DNA from: an uncultured Veillonella sp.
GTDB lineage: Bacteria > Bacillota > Negativicutes > Veillonellales > Veillonellaceae
Length of the DNA: 39,932 bases
Reading direction: 5' to 3'
Assembly: GCA_915066865.1 (NCBI GenBank)
Contig: CAJZEE010000008.1
Span: 1 to 39,932, forward strand
The translations under genes were made by a program, and so were the position numbers. Below, piece after piece: positions 14,060 to 22,481 of this stretch; the first letter of the stretch is position 1, and the number at the start of each line of letters is the position of its first letter. The notes under the pieces were generated by a model, which saw only the letters and a program-made list of their open reading frames with translations, ran no database searches and was not told the origin of the DNA.

Positions 14060-14665
14060 TTAAGCCTCATCGTCTACAGGTAAACGTACGATATCTGCTG
14101 TTTTATTAATCTCCTCAAAACAAGGGCAGTCTTTACCGTGATCATTGATGAGACCACTAGCTTGTAGGTGTGAATAAATTGTTACAGGCCCTACAAACTT
14201 AAATCCCCGCTTCTTTAAGTCTTTGCTAATCCGCGTGGATAGACCATTTTTAGTAGGAAAATGCCCTTCAGGATGGTTTTCATAAATAATCGTTTTATGA
14301 TTTGTAAATCCCCAAATATAGTTACAAAACGAACCAAATTCAGATTGAATACGTTTAAAAGCCGCAGCATTATTGATAATAGCTTCGATTTTAAGGCGAT
14401 ACTTAACCATCCCTTCCGTCTGCATGATTCGTTCGATGTCGCTTTCACCATAAGCAGCAACTGTATCAATATCAAACTGATCAAAGCATGCTCGAATAAT
14501 ATCTCGTTTATTTAAGATCGTAAGCCAGCTAAGTCCACATTGGAGGTTTTCAAGACAAAGGTGTTCAAATTGAAGTTGATCATCATGAATTGGTCGGCCC
14601 CACTCATAATCGTGGTACTCATGATATAAAGGCGTCGTCGGCCATTCACAAGTAATCTTTTTCAT
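14060..14665 (-). CDS. tag: DNA-3-methyladenine glycosylase I
   Basis: A 201-residue base-excision repair enzyme that removes 3-methyladenine from alkylated DNA. The family pattern is clear: TCEW near the start, YHDYEWGRPIHDD, FEHLCLENLQCGLSWLTILNKR, the helix EGMVKYRLKIEAIINNA, TRISKDLKKRGFKFVGPVTIYSHLQA and NDHGKDCPC. The zinc-binding Cys near residue 5, His in YHD, and the final His and Cys are all present. The ATG at 14663-14665 overlaps the TAA of the upstream membrane-protein gene (TAATG), so the two are translationally coupled; GGAGG lies within the end of that gene. An upstream in-frame start was rejected because it would lie before the ribosome binding site. Confidence 0.93.
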   Translation of the reverse strand: MKKITCEWPTTPLYHEYHDYEWGRPIHDDQLQFEHLCLENLQCGLSWLTILNKRDIIRACFDQFDIDTVAAYGESDIERIMQTEGMVKYRLKIEAIINNAAAFKRIQSEFGSFCNYIWGFTNHKTIIYENHPEGHFPTKNGLSTRISKDLKKRGFKFVGPVTIYSHLQASGLINDHGKDCPCFEEINKTADIVRLPVDDEA

Positions 14666-15108
14666 TATACACCTCCATGTGCCCATACAAGGACGTCATA
14701 CATGAGCGCTACTACGAGCCCCATTACTAGATGACCACCCACGTAAAATGGCACCAAATAATAAATGAATAAAAGTAGGGAATGCAAGGCTTTACGAAGC
14801 CATACAATCGGCGTGGATGTGTCGTCACCTACCTTACTATCAAGCCAATTATGGACGGCATAAATAGGTGTTCCTAAACGGCGAATCCAGTCCGGAACAC
14901 GTACCCCAGGATTCAAACCAGGGCAATAGAAGATCACCAAGGGCAACGCCACCACATCAATGACGAGCAGTATGGTTAGCATAAAAGCGAACCAATCTAA
15001 TTCGCCTTCCCATGTAAAAGGCTGTGCCATGAAACGGGCACCCCACAAATAGGCCTTGTATACGATATACGGTTCTAATAGCCATAATAAGGGCTTCACT
15101 ACATGCAT
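14665..15108 (-). CDS. Membrane protein of unknown function, coupled to tag
   Basis: A 147-residue protein with about three to four membrane segments (around residues 1-25, 40-62, 105-125 and 125-142), separated by a polar loop with PGLNPGVRVPDWIRRLGTP. No family was recognised. Its stop overlaps the start of tag, so it is the first gene of a two-gene unit; whether this reflects function is unclear. The ATG at 15106-15108 is favoured over a GTG three codons upstream because the AGAGAG site would be too close to the GTG. Confidence 0.65.
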   Translation of the reverse strand: MHVVKPLLWLLEPYIVYKAYLWGARFMAQPFTWEGELDWFAFMLTILLVIDVVALPLVIFYCPGLNPGVRVPDWIRRLGTPIYAVHNWLDSKVGDDTSTPIVWLRKALHSLLLFIYYLVPFYVGGHLVMGLVVALMYDVLVWAHGGV

Positions 15109-15146
15109 AATAAACACACTCTCTAAATTTATAAACAGTATTTTAA

Positions 15147-15869
15147 TTATAGCATATTTCCTCTTCTTAACAACGTTTTTTGATACTTACCCACTAATCC
15201 ATAGTATTTCATCAATTTTGGAAATCTACATGCAGGATGATAATAATCAAGAACAAGAATATTTGTATTATTTAATTTAATATATGGATCATCTCCTATC
15301 CATACCAAATTTTCACCAAATATGTCTCTCAAATATCTAAATGTTCCACCACAAATGATAACTGTAGGCTGAATAAAACCAATCTCATCTCTTAACTCAA
15401 ATTTATCAAACTCAACATATTCCTTTAATACAGCATGATTAGATATTTTTTGCCCTCCACTTTTACGTAAATTTACAATAGCAATCTTATCTAAATAGGA
15501 CACTCCTGTCTTTTTTTGCTCATCTTCATTTGGTAAATGATGTAACGTCTCTACATCTGTATGAATAATACCTTGAGCCCACAAAGAAATTGTCATCCAT
15601 GTATTAATTTTACTAACACGTTCTAAGTCGCTACGAATCCATTCACACAAATCCCACGAATCGTTAGAGCCATTACCATTATAAGCTTCTTTTAAAATAA
15701 ACAAAGGTCTGCAATTCGAATAAAACCATGTATTTGAGTTAATAATACCATCTCTTATAAATCCATCTGCATCATGGTTAATATCATGTGAAGCATCCTT
15801 TAATTTCCATACTGAAAATAATTTATCTATCTCTGTATTATAAAAATCAACCTTAGCATTTACCCCCAT
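15147..15869 (-). CDS. Uncharacterised protein, possible uracil-DNA-glycosylase-like fold
   Basis: A 240-residue soluble protein without signal peptide. RPLFILKEAYNGNG followed by WDLCEWIRSDLERV near residues 55-85, a KIAIVNLRKSGG segment, the strand PTVIICGGTFRYL and the end LVLDYYHPACR resemble in order the active-site loops of UDG-superfamily proteins (strand-loop near the N-terminus and a C-terminal HP-containing loop). The catalytic residues of known UDG groups are not convincingly matched, so the function is open. Base composition is more AT-rich than tag, which suggests it may be an acquired accessory gene. GAGGGGA precedes the ATG. Confidence 0.55.
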   Translation of the reverse strand: MGVNAKVDFYNTEIDKLFSVWKLKDASHDINHDADGFIRDGIINSNTWFYSNCRPLFILKEAYNGNGSNDSWDLCEWIRSDLERVSKINTWMTISLWAQGIIHTDVETLHHLPNEDEQKKTGVSYLDKIAIVNLRKSGGQKISNHAVLKEYVEFDKFELRDEIGFIQPTVIICGGTFRYLRDIFGENLVWIGDDPYIKLNNTNILVLDYYHPACRFPKLMKYYGLVGKYQKTLLRRGNML

Positions 15870-15922
15870 ACATAATCCCCTCTATAAATACCCCTATCAA
15901 TAATTTTATCTAAAAACGGAGC

Positions 15923-16501
15923 TTAATTGTCACTAATAATAATTTTCGTCACCTTGCTGCCATTGTGCTCGAAAAATATACCTACAATATTGTCACTGTT
16001 ATAGCGTAGATATCCATAGAACCATCGATTATTAAAGTCTATAAAATCAGGGCGCCCATAGATATCCATCACTTTTTTCAAGGAATCGCCAACAGCAATA
16101 CCACGGGTAGTCACAGCATCACGATTGCTGACAATCATATACCATACGATAGGACGACTATCTTGCATCAAAGAATGTCCAAATTTGATGCCCCCATAAG
16201 TGAGCTCATCACGTTTCTCACTCGTCGGCTGACCTAGACTAGCTTTTACCGCATCAAAGGACGTGCCTAGTGAAACGCCGGCAATTCTCATATCTTCATC
16301 AGGCAAAGGGGCTCCAATAGCTTGCCCTGGCCGATAATGCCGATATTGCTCCGCTTTGGGCCAAGTTGGTGAAAGCTTAGCATTACTCGTTTCCAACCGA
16401 TCCATAGCTTTACTTAACCAACTAGCATCGGCAACTGAACTCACATTGCTAACCAATAATGAAGCCACACCTAAACTAATTGCAATAAATTTTGTTTTCA
16501 T
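15923..16501 (-). CDS. Secreted protein with two BamE/SmpA-like G-x-S-x3-V repeats
   Basis: A 192-residue exported protein: the signal peptide MKTKFIAISLGVASLLV is cleaved near ADA-SW. After SWLSKAMDRLETSNAKLSPT come two similar units, AGVSLGTSFDAVKASLGQPT (about residue 77) and GIAVGDSLKKVMDIYGRPDF (about residue 140), each followed by a strand-rich stretch. That pattern (G-x-S/D-x3-V-x4-G-x-P) occurs in BamE/SmpA-like envelope domains; the specific role is unknown. A frameshifted paralogue lies at 19394-19968. Its divergent neighbour at 16758 is also a secreted protein. GGAGAG precedes the start. Confidence 0.75.
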   Translation of the reverse strand: MKTKFIAISLGVASLLVSNVSSVADASWLSKAMDRLETSNAKLSPTWPKAEQYRHYRPGQAIGAPLPDEDMRIAGVSLGTSFDAVKASLGQPTSEKRDELTYGGIKFGHSLMQDSRPIVWYMIVSNRDAVTTRGIAVGDSLKKVMDIYGRPDFIDFNNRWFYGYLRYNSDNIVGIFFEHNGSKVTKIIISDN

Positions 16502-16757
16502 GTTTCTCTCCTAGCCTCTCAATCTATAAATGACCTATAAACCTAATATTAACATAATCACACTGAAACTAGAACCTAATGCTACAATACCTATAAAAAA
16601 ACTACTCATGCCCCATAGGAAGTAGTAGCATGTAAGCAAAACACGCTCCGTGTCACTTAAAAATATAGTCATTTAGTTATATAATTATACTTAATAACAT
16701 AACCTATGGATTACTACAATACCAATAGATATGAGAGTGTAAACGGGAGATACTACT

Positions 16758-18092
16758 ATGACAAAACTACCATTATTAGCGGGTGCTTTCATGATAAGCA
16801 CTATATTATCACCAATAGGAGCTATCGATGTTAATATCCCTGGTGCAGATTCGAAGATTCCAAAGGATGCCTACGTAAACTACCAAGCCACAAACCCTGA
16901 TATTGAAAAGGATGTAGTAAACTATGTGGAAACATTAAAAGCAACTGACAAGGCTAACGGTATTAGTAAAAACGAAATTAAGTATGCTAAAGCAGCCTCT
17001 ATATATCGCGGTCAACATTACCATAATACAGTCATCTCCATTCATGATCAATACAACCAAATTCGGCTTTCATTCCCCGTTGCAGGCATAAAAAGTGATT
17101 ATAATATAAGACGTTACAAAAATCCAAGTCGAACCATTGAGGACTATCGAGTATTAACCGATAACGGAAGTCTCAATTTAGAAATTGACTATGCTGATTA
17201 CAAAGACTATGACTGGCGTAACACAAAAATAGCTTATGAAAAACTAACCGACAAGAATGTTCGTGATTTCTTTCAGGACATGGCAAAACGTAATCCAGCA
17301 AAACACATTTCTGATATAAAAGGCACTGTATTTTCATATCCTACTGTTACCTACAGCACTTGGGATAGCATGAAAATGCCACACCTTAAAAACGGTAAAA
17401 AAACAACGCTCACCATCAACACAATAAATTTTAAATTTAAGGGCTATAACATGCGTCATCCCTTATATCACGCAGGGTTTGTCTATTATGATAACAACCC
17501 CGTTCTGAATAAGGTTCCTACAGATAAATTATTGGCTAATTATGTGCTTCCCTCTGTACAAAACCTAAATGAATTAAATCAATATTCACGCATAGAAAAC
17601 TTAAACGGTGTACAATACCGTGTACCCAAAGACGCCATATACGAAGGACAAAGTAAGGGCACCGACCACCAAGATATTAGATACTACAAAAAGGGAGACA
17701 TAACATTCTTTGTTTCTACTGACAATGTTCCTAAAAACCCATATGCCCGTGAACTTGTTATAAATGGTCATTACAATTTTAAAACTGATTTAAATACGTT
17801 CTGGGATATTTACCGTTACCATCCATCAGCATCAGACTATATCAATTACTCAGTTGTATGGAACAATAACATCCCTGGTCTATCCATACACAGCTATGAA
17901 CCTAATAAGGATGATCACATTCTAAACTTTAACTCCTATGATGGCATATATAGTTTTACTTATACTATCTTCTATCCAAGTTTTTTAAGTGCTGAGGAAG
18001 TTCAAAAATTACGGAATATGATTGAGTTCTTTGATTCTACCAATAATCCTAGTTTTAAAATGCAAGAACATGTTCTATTTCCAGAAACATAG
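16758..18092 (+). CDS. Large secreted protein of unknown function (paralogue of 20084-21283)
   Basis: A 444-residue exported protein with signal peptide MTKLPLLAGAFMISTILS cleaved near the GAID region. No known domain was recognised. It shares with the gene at 20084-21283 a start motif (PGADSKIPKDAYVNY against PGADASIPTNAYENY), a central one (YRVPKDA against YRIPKKA) and a C-terminal one (VVWNNNIPGLSIHSY against TVWNNGLPGFLVDRY), plus the same overall length, so they are members of one family, probably beta-rich envelope proteins. GGGAGA precedes the ATG. A strong hairpin terminator follows. Confidence 0.75.
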   Translation: MTKLPLLAGAFMISTILSPIGAIDVNIPGADSKIPKDAYVNYQATNPDIEKDVVNYVETLKATDKANGISKNEIKYAKAASIYRGQHYHNTVISIHDQYNQIRLSFPVAGIKSDYNIRRYKNPSRTIEDYRVLTDNGSLNLEIDYADYKDYDWRNTKIAYEKLTDKNVRDFFQDMAKRNPAKHISDIKGTVFSYPTVTYSTWDSMKMPHLKNGKKTTLTINTINFKFKGYNMRHPLYHAGFVYYDNNPVLNKVPTDKLLANYVLPSVQNLNELNQYSRIENLNGVQYRVPKDAIYEGQSKGTDHQDIRYYKKGDITFFVSTDNVPKNPYARELVINGHYNFKTDLNTFWDIYRYHPSASDYINYSVVWNNNIPGLSIHSYEPNKDDHILNFNSYDGIYSFTYTIFYPSFLSAEEVQKLRNMIEFFDSTNNPSFKMQEHVLFPET

Positions 18093-18276
18093 AAGATCAA
18101 CATCCATTAAAGCACCGTTCAAAATCAACCTAATATTATAAGATATGTAAACGTTCCCTACCCTACAGCCATAGCAAAATCTAATGCTAATATATCGCTT
18201 AATGAGTCTCACTTTACTCTCATATTTTCCTCAATATAAATAAGCATTAATTATACAAATGTATAAATTAACTAAT

Positions 18277-18315
18277 AAAAGTCGAGCAACTAAACGATAG
18301 AAGCTCGACTTTTTT
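18277..18315. terminator. Terminator after the large secreted-protein gene
   Basis: AAAAGTCGAGC (18277-18287) pairs with GCTCGACTTTT (18303-18313), followed by T-rich sequence on the plus strand and U4 on the minus strand. It may serve both this gene and the convergent flavin-reductase gene. Confidence 0.85.
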
Positions 18316-18409
18316 AGTACCAGAAAACTAAAATATACTTAGTTAGGATACAGCATTCACGGTATCCCAAAGAATTGTATGTATACCCTCAATTTATTAT
18401 GTGAACAGA

Positions 18410-18946
18410 CTAGCCCTCTATAGCGTCAACTACTTCGCCAATGTACATATAATGCGGTTCCCAACGCTCTTTGCCAACTTGAGTGTACATAGATGGATTC
18501 GCTACATAGTATTCCTTTACACTATCCACCAAATGGGCTTCATCAAATTGATGTTCATATAGCTTTTTACAAACAAAGGTTAACTCTGCTTCTTTGAAAG
18601 TCACGCCATCGCCTGCCGCCACTGGTGTTAGTCCAGAGTTAGCTACCTTATCTTCGTCGCGACCAGAATGAGATCCTAAGTAACCAAGCGCCTTGCGATA
18701 GCTTTCAGGGAAGAAACTAACGGTAAAGGTATCGTATTTTGCCATAAACTCTTGAGTGTAACGCGCCGGATGAATGTACACCGTCACAGTGGATATATCG
18801 CCACCATTAGGGCCCCATATGTTGCCCATACTGCCCCAACTAACCGTACACGTATTAAAATCATCAAGCGTTCCAGCCGTAACAAGAGCCCAACGATCTT
18901 CGAACATGGTAAAAGCTTTATAATCTTTTGTTTCAAATGGTTTCAT
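18410..18946 (-). CDS. Flavin reductase-like (FMN-binding split-barrel) protein
   Basis: A 178-residue soluble protein of the flavin-reductase/FMN-binding split-barrel family. DRWALVTAGTLDDFNTCTVSWGSMG is the characteristic entry strand, followed by VYIHPARYTQEFM, DTFTVSFFPESYRKALGYLGSHSGR and a C-terminal YMYIGEVVDA strand. Such proteins bind FMN and pass electrons, or serve as the oxygenase-reductase component; no partner gene is visible here. The anaerobe-type family usually lacks a dedicated monooxygenase. AGGAGG-like sequence precedes the ATG. Confidence 0.8.
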   Translation of the reverse strand: MKPFETKDYKAFTMFEDRWALVTAGTLDDFNTCTVSWGSMGNIWGPNGGDISTVTVYIHPARYTQEFMAKYDTFTVSFFPESYRKALGYLGSHSGRDEDKVANSGLTPVAAGDGVTFKEAELTFVCKKLYEHQFDEAHLVDSVKEYYVANPSMYTQVGKERWEPHYMYIGEVVDAIEG

Positions 18947-18969
18947 AAGAACCTCCAGTTTATCTCAAT

Positions 18970-18998
18970 TTGACGATATAAATCTTTACCCCTATAAT
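18970..18998 (+). promoter_or_regulatory. Antitoxin-RNA promoter of type I TA copy 1
   Basis: TTGACG at 18970-18975, a 17-base spacer and TATAAT at 18993-18998: near-perfect sigma-A consensus with no gene downstream on that strand. The same promoter occurs at 23227 and 25134. Confidence 0.85.
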
Positions 18999-19004
18999 AT
19001 AGGT

Positions 19005-19112
19005 AGATAGTCAGACGAGTAGTGACGTCAGGCTCATCTCACAAACTAATAATATGTAGAAATGGCCTTTTCGTTTTATCTAATTTCCGAAGAAACGAAG
19101 GGCTATTTTGCT
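19005..19112 (+). ncRNA. Antisense antitoxin RNA, type I TA copy 1
   Basis: An untranslated RNA of about 110 bases is predicted from the strong promoter at 18970-18998 to the hairpin AAATGGCCTTTTCGTTT/AAACGAAGGGCTATTT and its T-rich end. Its 3' part runs opposite to the stop codon and 3' end of the toxin mRNA, like the antitoxins of txpA/ratA and bsrG/SR4. The 5' part (GTCAGACGAGTAG, GTCAGGCTCATCTC) is conserved in all three copies. Confidence 0.7.
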
Positions 19113-19204
19113 ATTTCTAGACAAATAAGCGCCACAAGTGCTCCAAAGGATATCATGACTGATAAAATCCCAAGGATAATCATAATGATTTTATAACCAC
19201 TCAT
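19103..19204 (-). CDS. Type I toxin peptide, holin-like, copy 1 (33 residues)
   Basis: A 33-residue hydrophobic peptide: MSGYKIIMIILGILSVMI, then SFGALVALICLEIAK. One membrane segment fills most of it and a charged tail ends it, the layout of Firmicute type I toxins (TxpA/BsrG/Fst and 'putative holin-like toxin' peptides) that damage the membrane. GGGAGG at 19211-19216 is an excellent ribosome binding site, but it is buried in the stem CTCTCTTC/GAAGGGAG (19213-19233) that would keep the full-length mRNA silent. A promoter TTGTAT-17-TATAAT lies upstream (19263-19291). It shares M-S-x-Y-x-II-M and FGALxALICL with the copy at 25275-25376. No similar longer protein overlaps it. Confidence 0.8.
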   Translation of the reverse strand: MSGYKIIMIILGILSVMISFGALVALICLEIAK

Positions 19205-19262
19205 AAGCAACCCTCCCTTCAAAACGAAGAGAGACCCAACCTTGCCTGACTATCCTAAGTCT

Positions 19263-19291
19263 ATTATAGAGCAAACTAATATACGATACAA
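19263..19291 (-). promoter_or_regulatory. Toxin promoter, type I TA copy 1
   Basis: TTGTAT (complement of 19286-19291), 17 bases, TATAAT (complement of 19263-19268); the transcript would start about 50 bases before the toxin ATG. Confidence 0.75.
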
Positions 19292-19328
19292 TAAAAACCA
19301 TATTATATAAATATATGAATAAACTAAT

Positions 19329-19368
19329 AAAAGCCGAGCTAATTCTAATAATTAAAAGCTCGGCTTTT
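19329..19368. terminator. Bidirectional terminator after the frameshifted secreted-protein gene
   Basis: AAAAGCCGAGCT (19329-19340) pairs perfectly with AGCTCGGCTTTT (19357-19368); T-rich sequence flanks both sides. It ends the pseudogene transcript and shields the toxin promoter. Confidence 0.85.
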
Positions 19369-19393
19369 TTTCATAGATATGATAAGAATATAA

Positions 19394-19968
19394 TCATTTA
19401 TAAATCAGAATCTTACTGACTTTATCGCCTTTTTGTTCAAATTGTATGCCATGCATCATATCAGTTCGATAGTGATATTTCCCATAAAACCATCGATTGT
19501 TAGTATCCACTAAATCAGGTCTGCCATATACATTAAGGACCTTTCGCATGGAGTCGCCTACGGCAATACCTCTATGTGTAGTAGCATCACGATTCTCGAT
19601 CATCATATAGGTAACAATAGAGCCCACACCATCCATTTAAAACTCCCAAATGTAACACCACCATAGGTAAGTCCTCTACTAGTTTCTTTAGTAGGCTGTC
19701 CTAAACTAGCTTTTACACTATCAAAGGTATTACCTAATGAAACACCAAGGACCATCATATCCTCTTCTGGTAAGTTGGCTCCTACAATTTGTCCGCCCGC
19801 ATAATGAGTATATTGCTCAGCTTTTGGCCAATCATAAGACTGCTTCGCTGCATTTGTTTCAAGGCGGTCCCAAGTTTTACTCAGCCAACTTGCATCCGAT
19901 TCATAACTATAACCACTTACCAATTGCAGGCCTATAACAAGCCCTGTAATCAAATATTTTCTTTTCAT
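19394..19968 (-). pseudogene. Frameshifted paralogue of the secreted protein at 15923-16501
   Basis: The N-terminal part (19603-19968: signal peptide MKRKYLITGLVIGLQLVSGY, DASWLSKTWDRLETNAAKQS, VLGVSLGNTFDSVKASLGQPT) and the C-terminal part (19394-19636: ENRDATTHRGIAVGDSMRKV, VYGRPDLVDTNNRWFYGK) lie in different frames, and together they cover the whole intact paralogue. The break is at about 19636, in a TTTTAAAATGG-like run: one missing A (four to three) after GGGAGT TTT restores a 13-residue stretch of exactly the paralogue's length. It may be a true pseudogene, a phase-variable tract or a sequencing error. A good GGAGAGAG site precedes the start. Confidence 0.8.
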
Positions 19969-20083
19969 GATCTCTCTCCTGAACTATTTTATGAACAACT
20001 CAAACCACTTATTTTATACATAATCTTATTGAGTTAATATTTTAATCCATTCCATATACCACGGATTAAAGATTGGATCCGCA

Positions 20084-21283
20084 TCAAGCTTTTTTTTTAT
20101 GGCTATCACTTATACGCCATTGAGGTGCCTTTCGTAAACTTTCAACATTATCAAAATCTACATACTCAACCATATCGCGCAATTGTTTATGCTTATACGA
20201 AGATTTGCTTTCATCATAATCAATGCGATAACTATAATAATATTCAGAATCCTTTGTAAAATGGCGTAAATAGGATCCCCCATTAGACTTATAGCGATCA
20301 ACTAGGAAACCTGGAAGACCATTATTCCAAACTGTTGCATACTGTGTAGGCGCCTCAAGGTCACCATATTTATTCAAAAATGCAAAAATTTGTTTTTTTG
20401 CCAAACTTTTATCAACAACATTAGGGTCTATTTGAAAGCGTAACACACGGATCTTAATGCCTGCATCTTCATAAGTACGAACCTCATATTTGTTATCTTC
20501 CATAGCCTCGCTCACTAACTTAGCCTTTTTAGGAATACGATAACTGAAATTGTCCCAATGTTTAACATGGCTATAATTATCCAGCCTAGATAGAGATTCA
20601 ATAGATGGAATAATATAATTACTCATTACCACTTCAGCTATTTTATCTTGGTATGGTTCCGTCACATCACCACCTCCAAGATATGTAATACCATAGGTAG
20701 TGTTCGTGTTCTTAGGCGTAAACTCTGTATACATTACATGTGTCTTGGCTTTAAGGATTTTCCAAGATGTATTTTCTAAGCCTGGATAGCTATAGACACC
20801 TTCATTGTGCATACGTTTACTAAATTCTTTACCATGTGGTGGCCCCACCATCAAAATACTTGTAAAACCACGAATCACAAATAAAGGACCGTCACTCGAT
20901 TTAGATTCAACCGTGTCTCCACGCAAGCTAATATTTGGAACAGCTAAACGGATATTATTCTTTTCATCATGAAGTAAGATGACAGTAGATTGTGAGTACT
21001 CCCCCAGCTTAACCGCTTTAGCCAATCCAGATTTCTCTTTGAAAACCTTTTCTATCGCAATGCTAGGTTTCTCTACGGTCTTCTGTACTTTGGCACTAAA
21101 TGCCTCTGCTTCTTGTATCGCCTTTTCATTAATATGGGAATAATTTTCATACGCATTAGTAGGAATACTCGCATCCGCCCCAGGCATAGGTGGTTGCCCC
21201 TCTGGCACTTTGATTTGCACAGCGTTTACGTTCATGGTTAAAGTAGTCACTAGTGCCATCATAATCAAACTTTTACGTAACAT
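20084..21283 (-). CDS. Large secreted protein of unknown function (paralogue of 16758-18092)
   Basis: A 399-residue exported protein with signal peptide MLRKSLIMMALVTTLTMN cleaved near VNA-VQ. No known domain was recognised. The three landmark motifs PGADASIPTNAYENY, YSHVKHWDNFSYRIPKKA and TVWNNGLPGFLVDRY align with those of the gene at 16758-18092, at similar positions, so this is one family with a probable envelope role. The start at 21281-21283 has an AGAGAGGG site; an upstream in-frame Met was rejected. Its promoter region is nearly identical to that of the gene at 22482 (see 21310-21392). Confidence 0.75.
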   Translation of the reverse strand: MLRKSLIMMALVTTLTMNVNAVQIKVPEGQPPMPGADASIPTNAYENYSHINEKAIQEAEAFSAKVQKTVEKPSIAIEKVFKEKSGLAKAVKLGEYSQSTVILLHDEKNNIRLAVPNISLRGDTVESKSSDGPLFVIRGFTSILMVGPPHGKEFSKRMHNEGVYSYPGLENTSWKILKAKTHVMYTEFTPKNTNTTYGITYLGGGDVTEPYQDKIAEVVMSNYIIPSIESLSRLDNYSHVKHWDNFSYRIPKKAKLVSEAMEDNKYEVRTYEDAGIKIRVLRFQIDPNVVDKSLAKKQIFAFLNKYGDLEAPTQYATVWNNGLPGFLVDRYKSNGGSYLRHFTKDSEYYYSYRIDYDESKSSYKHKQLRDMVEYVDFDNVESLRKAPQWRISDSHKKKA

Positions 21284-21309
21284 AAAAACCCTCTCTAAAT
21301 TTACAACAT

Positions 21310-21392
21310 AAATAAGCACGATCTTATTAGCATAAGTATACTATGCAAACAAAACTGTGCCTATTATTAATAATTTTATATTTTAGTATATA
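21310..21392 (-). repeat. Duplicated promoter segment, copy 1
   Basis: An 83-base block matching 23105-23187 at all but about nine positions, including AAATAAGCAC, CATAAGTATACTATGCAAA, CTGTGCCTAT and ATTAATAATTTTAT. On the minus strand it holds TATACT as -10 candidate inside the palindrome-like CATAGTATACTTATG. It lies just before the secreted-protein gene at 20084-21283; the same block precedes the one at 22482-23066, so the two should be co-regulated. Confidence 0.85.
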
Positions 21393-21456
21393 TCAGAAAT
21401 CCAATAAGAGTGTTTAGGATCTTTTAAGAGCTAATGAAGAATCAGTCCAGTAATAA

Positions 21457-21897
21457 TCAGAACCGGAGCCAAGTAAGAGACACAAAAATAACAATAGCTA
21501 AAACAATAAGAGTGCCATACATTAATAGCCCTAGCTTTATAACAAAATCTATACTATAAAAGATAGATGCTCCCACTAAAGATCGCTCTTTCAGAGAAAT
21601 GTACCAGGCTTTCACTCTATAATATATATTAGGTTTATCAAATGCGGGATAAATCTTTTCATACCATAAAATAATCCCCGGCAAAATACATATATTCCCA
21701 AAGGTAAATATCAATACTGGAAGATAATCCCTCAATGGATATGCTTCTAATACATATCGATCGTACAGCAGATTACTAAAGCCCCAAAGAGAGAGCCCCC
21801 AAATAAGCAAAAGTATAAGTTTTAGCAAGAGTCCAAAAACAAGTTTAATTATCCACCTAAGTCTATCCACTGCTTGAACCATTCTCGTATTGTTCAT
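21457..21897 (-). CDS. Small polytopic membrane protein of unknown function
   Basis: A 146-residue protein with about four membrane segments: around residues 15-43, 58-80 and 105-140 (the last long enough for one to two). The start MNNTRMVQAVDRLRWIIKL is positively charged, putting the N-terminus inside. No family was recognised. It follows the secreted-protein gene at 21904-22473 with a 6-base gap and so is the third gene of the unit 22482 - 21904 - 21457, perhaps a membrane partner of the two secreted proteins. Confidence 0.65.
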   Translation of the reverse strand: MNNTRMVQAVDRLRWIIKLVFGLLLKLILLLIWGLSLWGFSNLLYDRYVLEAYPLRDYLPVLIFTFGNICILPGIILWYEKIYPAFDKPNIYYRVKAWYISLKERSLVGASIFYSIDFVIKLGLLMYGTLIVLAIVIFVSLTWLRF

Positions 21898-21903
21898 AAC
21901 CTA

Positions 21904-22473
21904 TCACGGCTCATCATCATAGGCCATTCCATAGGCCTTTTGATAGATTATGTTTGCTATTGTATACCGTTCTATTCCAAATTGAGGTGGTAATATCATC
22001 GCTTCTAAATGTTCTTTTTGAAGTCGTTGACGGCGTGTTTTACCTTCATTATTAAAAGCAATGCCACCGTTAACGGTCCCTATAATACCGGAATTTTCCT
22101 GTTTTGCACGCCAAATAGAGATATACGGCGTATTAGCGCCTTGTTGTAATTCTCTATCATGAATAGTGATCAAATGACGTAAGGATCGCTCTAAATCATA
22201 ATCATATTGCAGTTGAATGCCTTGAATGAGATTTGATGCAGGCATTAAGACGTAAATGGTCGCCTCCACACGTCGATGACCATCGGGTGCATCCACAGCT
22301 TTAATGGAACTGAGGTCCAAGTATTTGCCATCTCCTCGGCCAGAATCAACGGTTGAGTCGATATGCTGATAATGCTGCGGATTTAGTAACTCAGCTTGTG
22401 ATACGGCTTGACCTTGTATCGGTAATACGAGGCAGGCTAATAACCATAGTGAAAGTAAATATATGCGTTTCAT
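21904..22473 (-). CDS. Secreted protein, 'A' family (paralogue of 25537-26091)
   Basis: A 189-residue exported protein: signal peptide MKRIYLLSLWLLACLVLPI cleaved near GQA-VS. The mature part has HYQHIDSTVDSGRGDGKYLDL, VEATIYVLMPASNLIQGIQL, YDYDLERSLRHLI and FGIERYTIANIIYQKAYGM. It aligns with the gene at 25537 (GESGNGDGTYID, TQYVLMPAGDTIQEKQVLY, YTFDTKQSFANLI, FGFGGYLFANRLYERVYGV), defining one family, and the tail remnant at 25083-25128 is a third member. The ATG was chosen because GAGGTGG precedes it. It starts 9 bases after the stop of the 'B'-type gene at 22482. Confidence 0.72.
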   Translation of the reverse strand: MKRIYLLSLWLLACLVLPIQGQAVSQAELLNPQHYQHIDSTVDSGRGDGKYLDLSSIKAVDAPDGHRRVEATIYVLMPASNLIQGIQLQYDYDLERSLRHLITIHDRELQQGANTPYISIWRAKQENSGIIGTVNGGIAFNNEGKTRRQRLQKEHLEAMILPPQFGIERYTIANIIYQKAYGMAYDDEP

Positions 22474-22481
22474 CGTCCACC

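Noticed and set aside
14215..14515. Alternative frames inside tag on both strands
   Set aside because: Tag is complete and its motifs are unambiguous; the others have no start signals.
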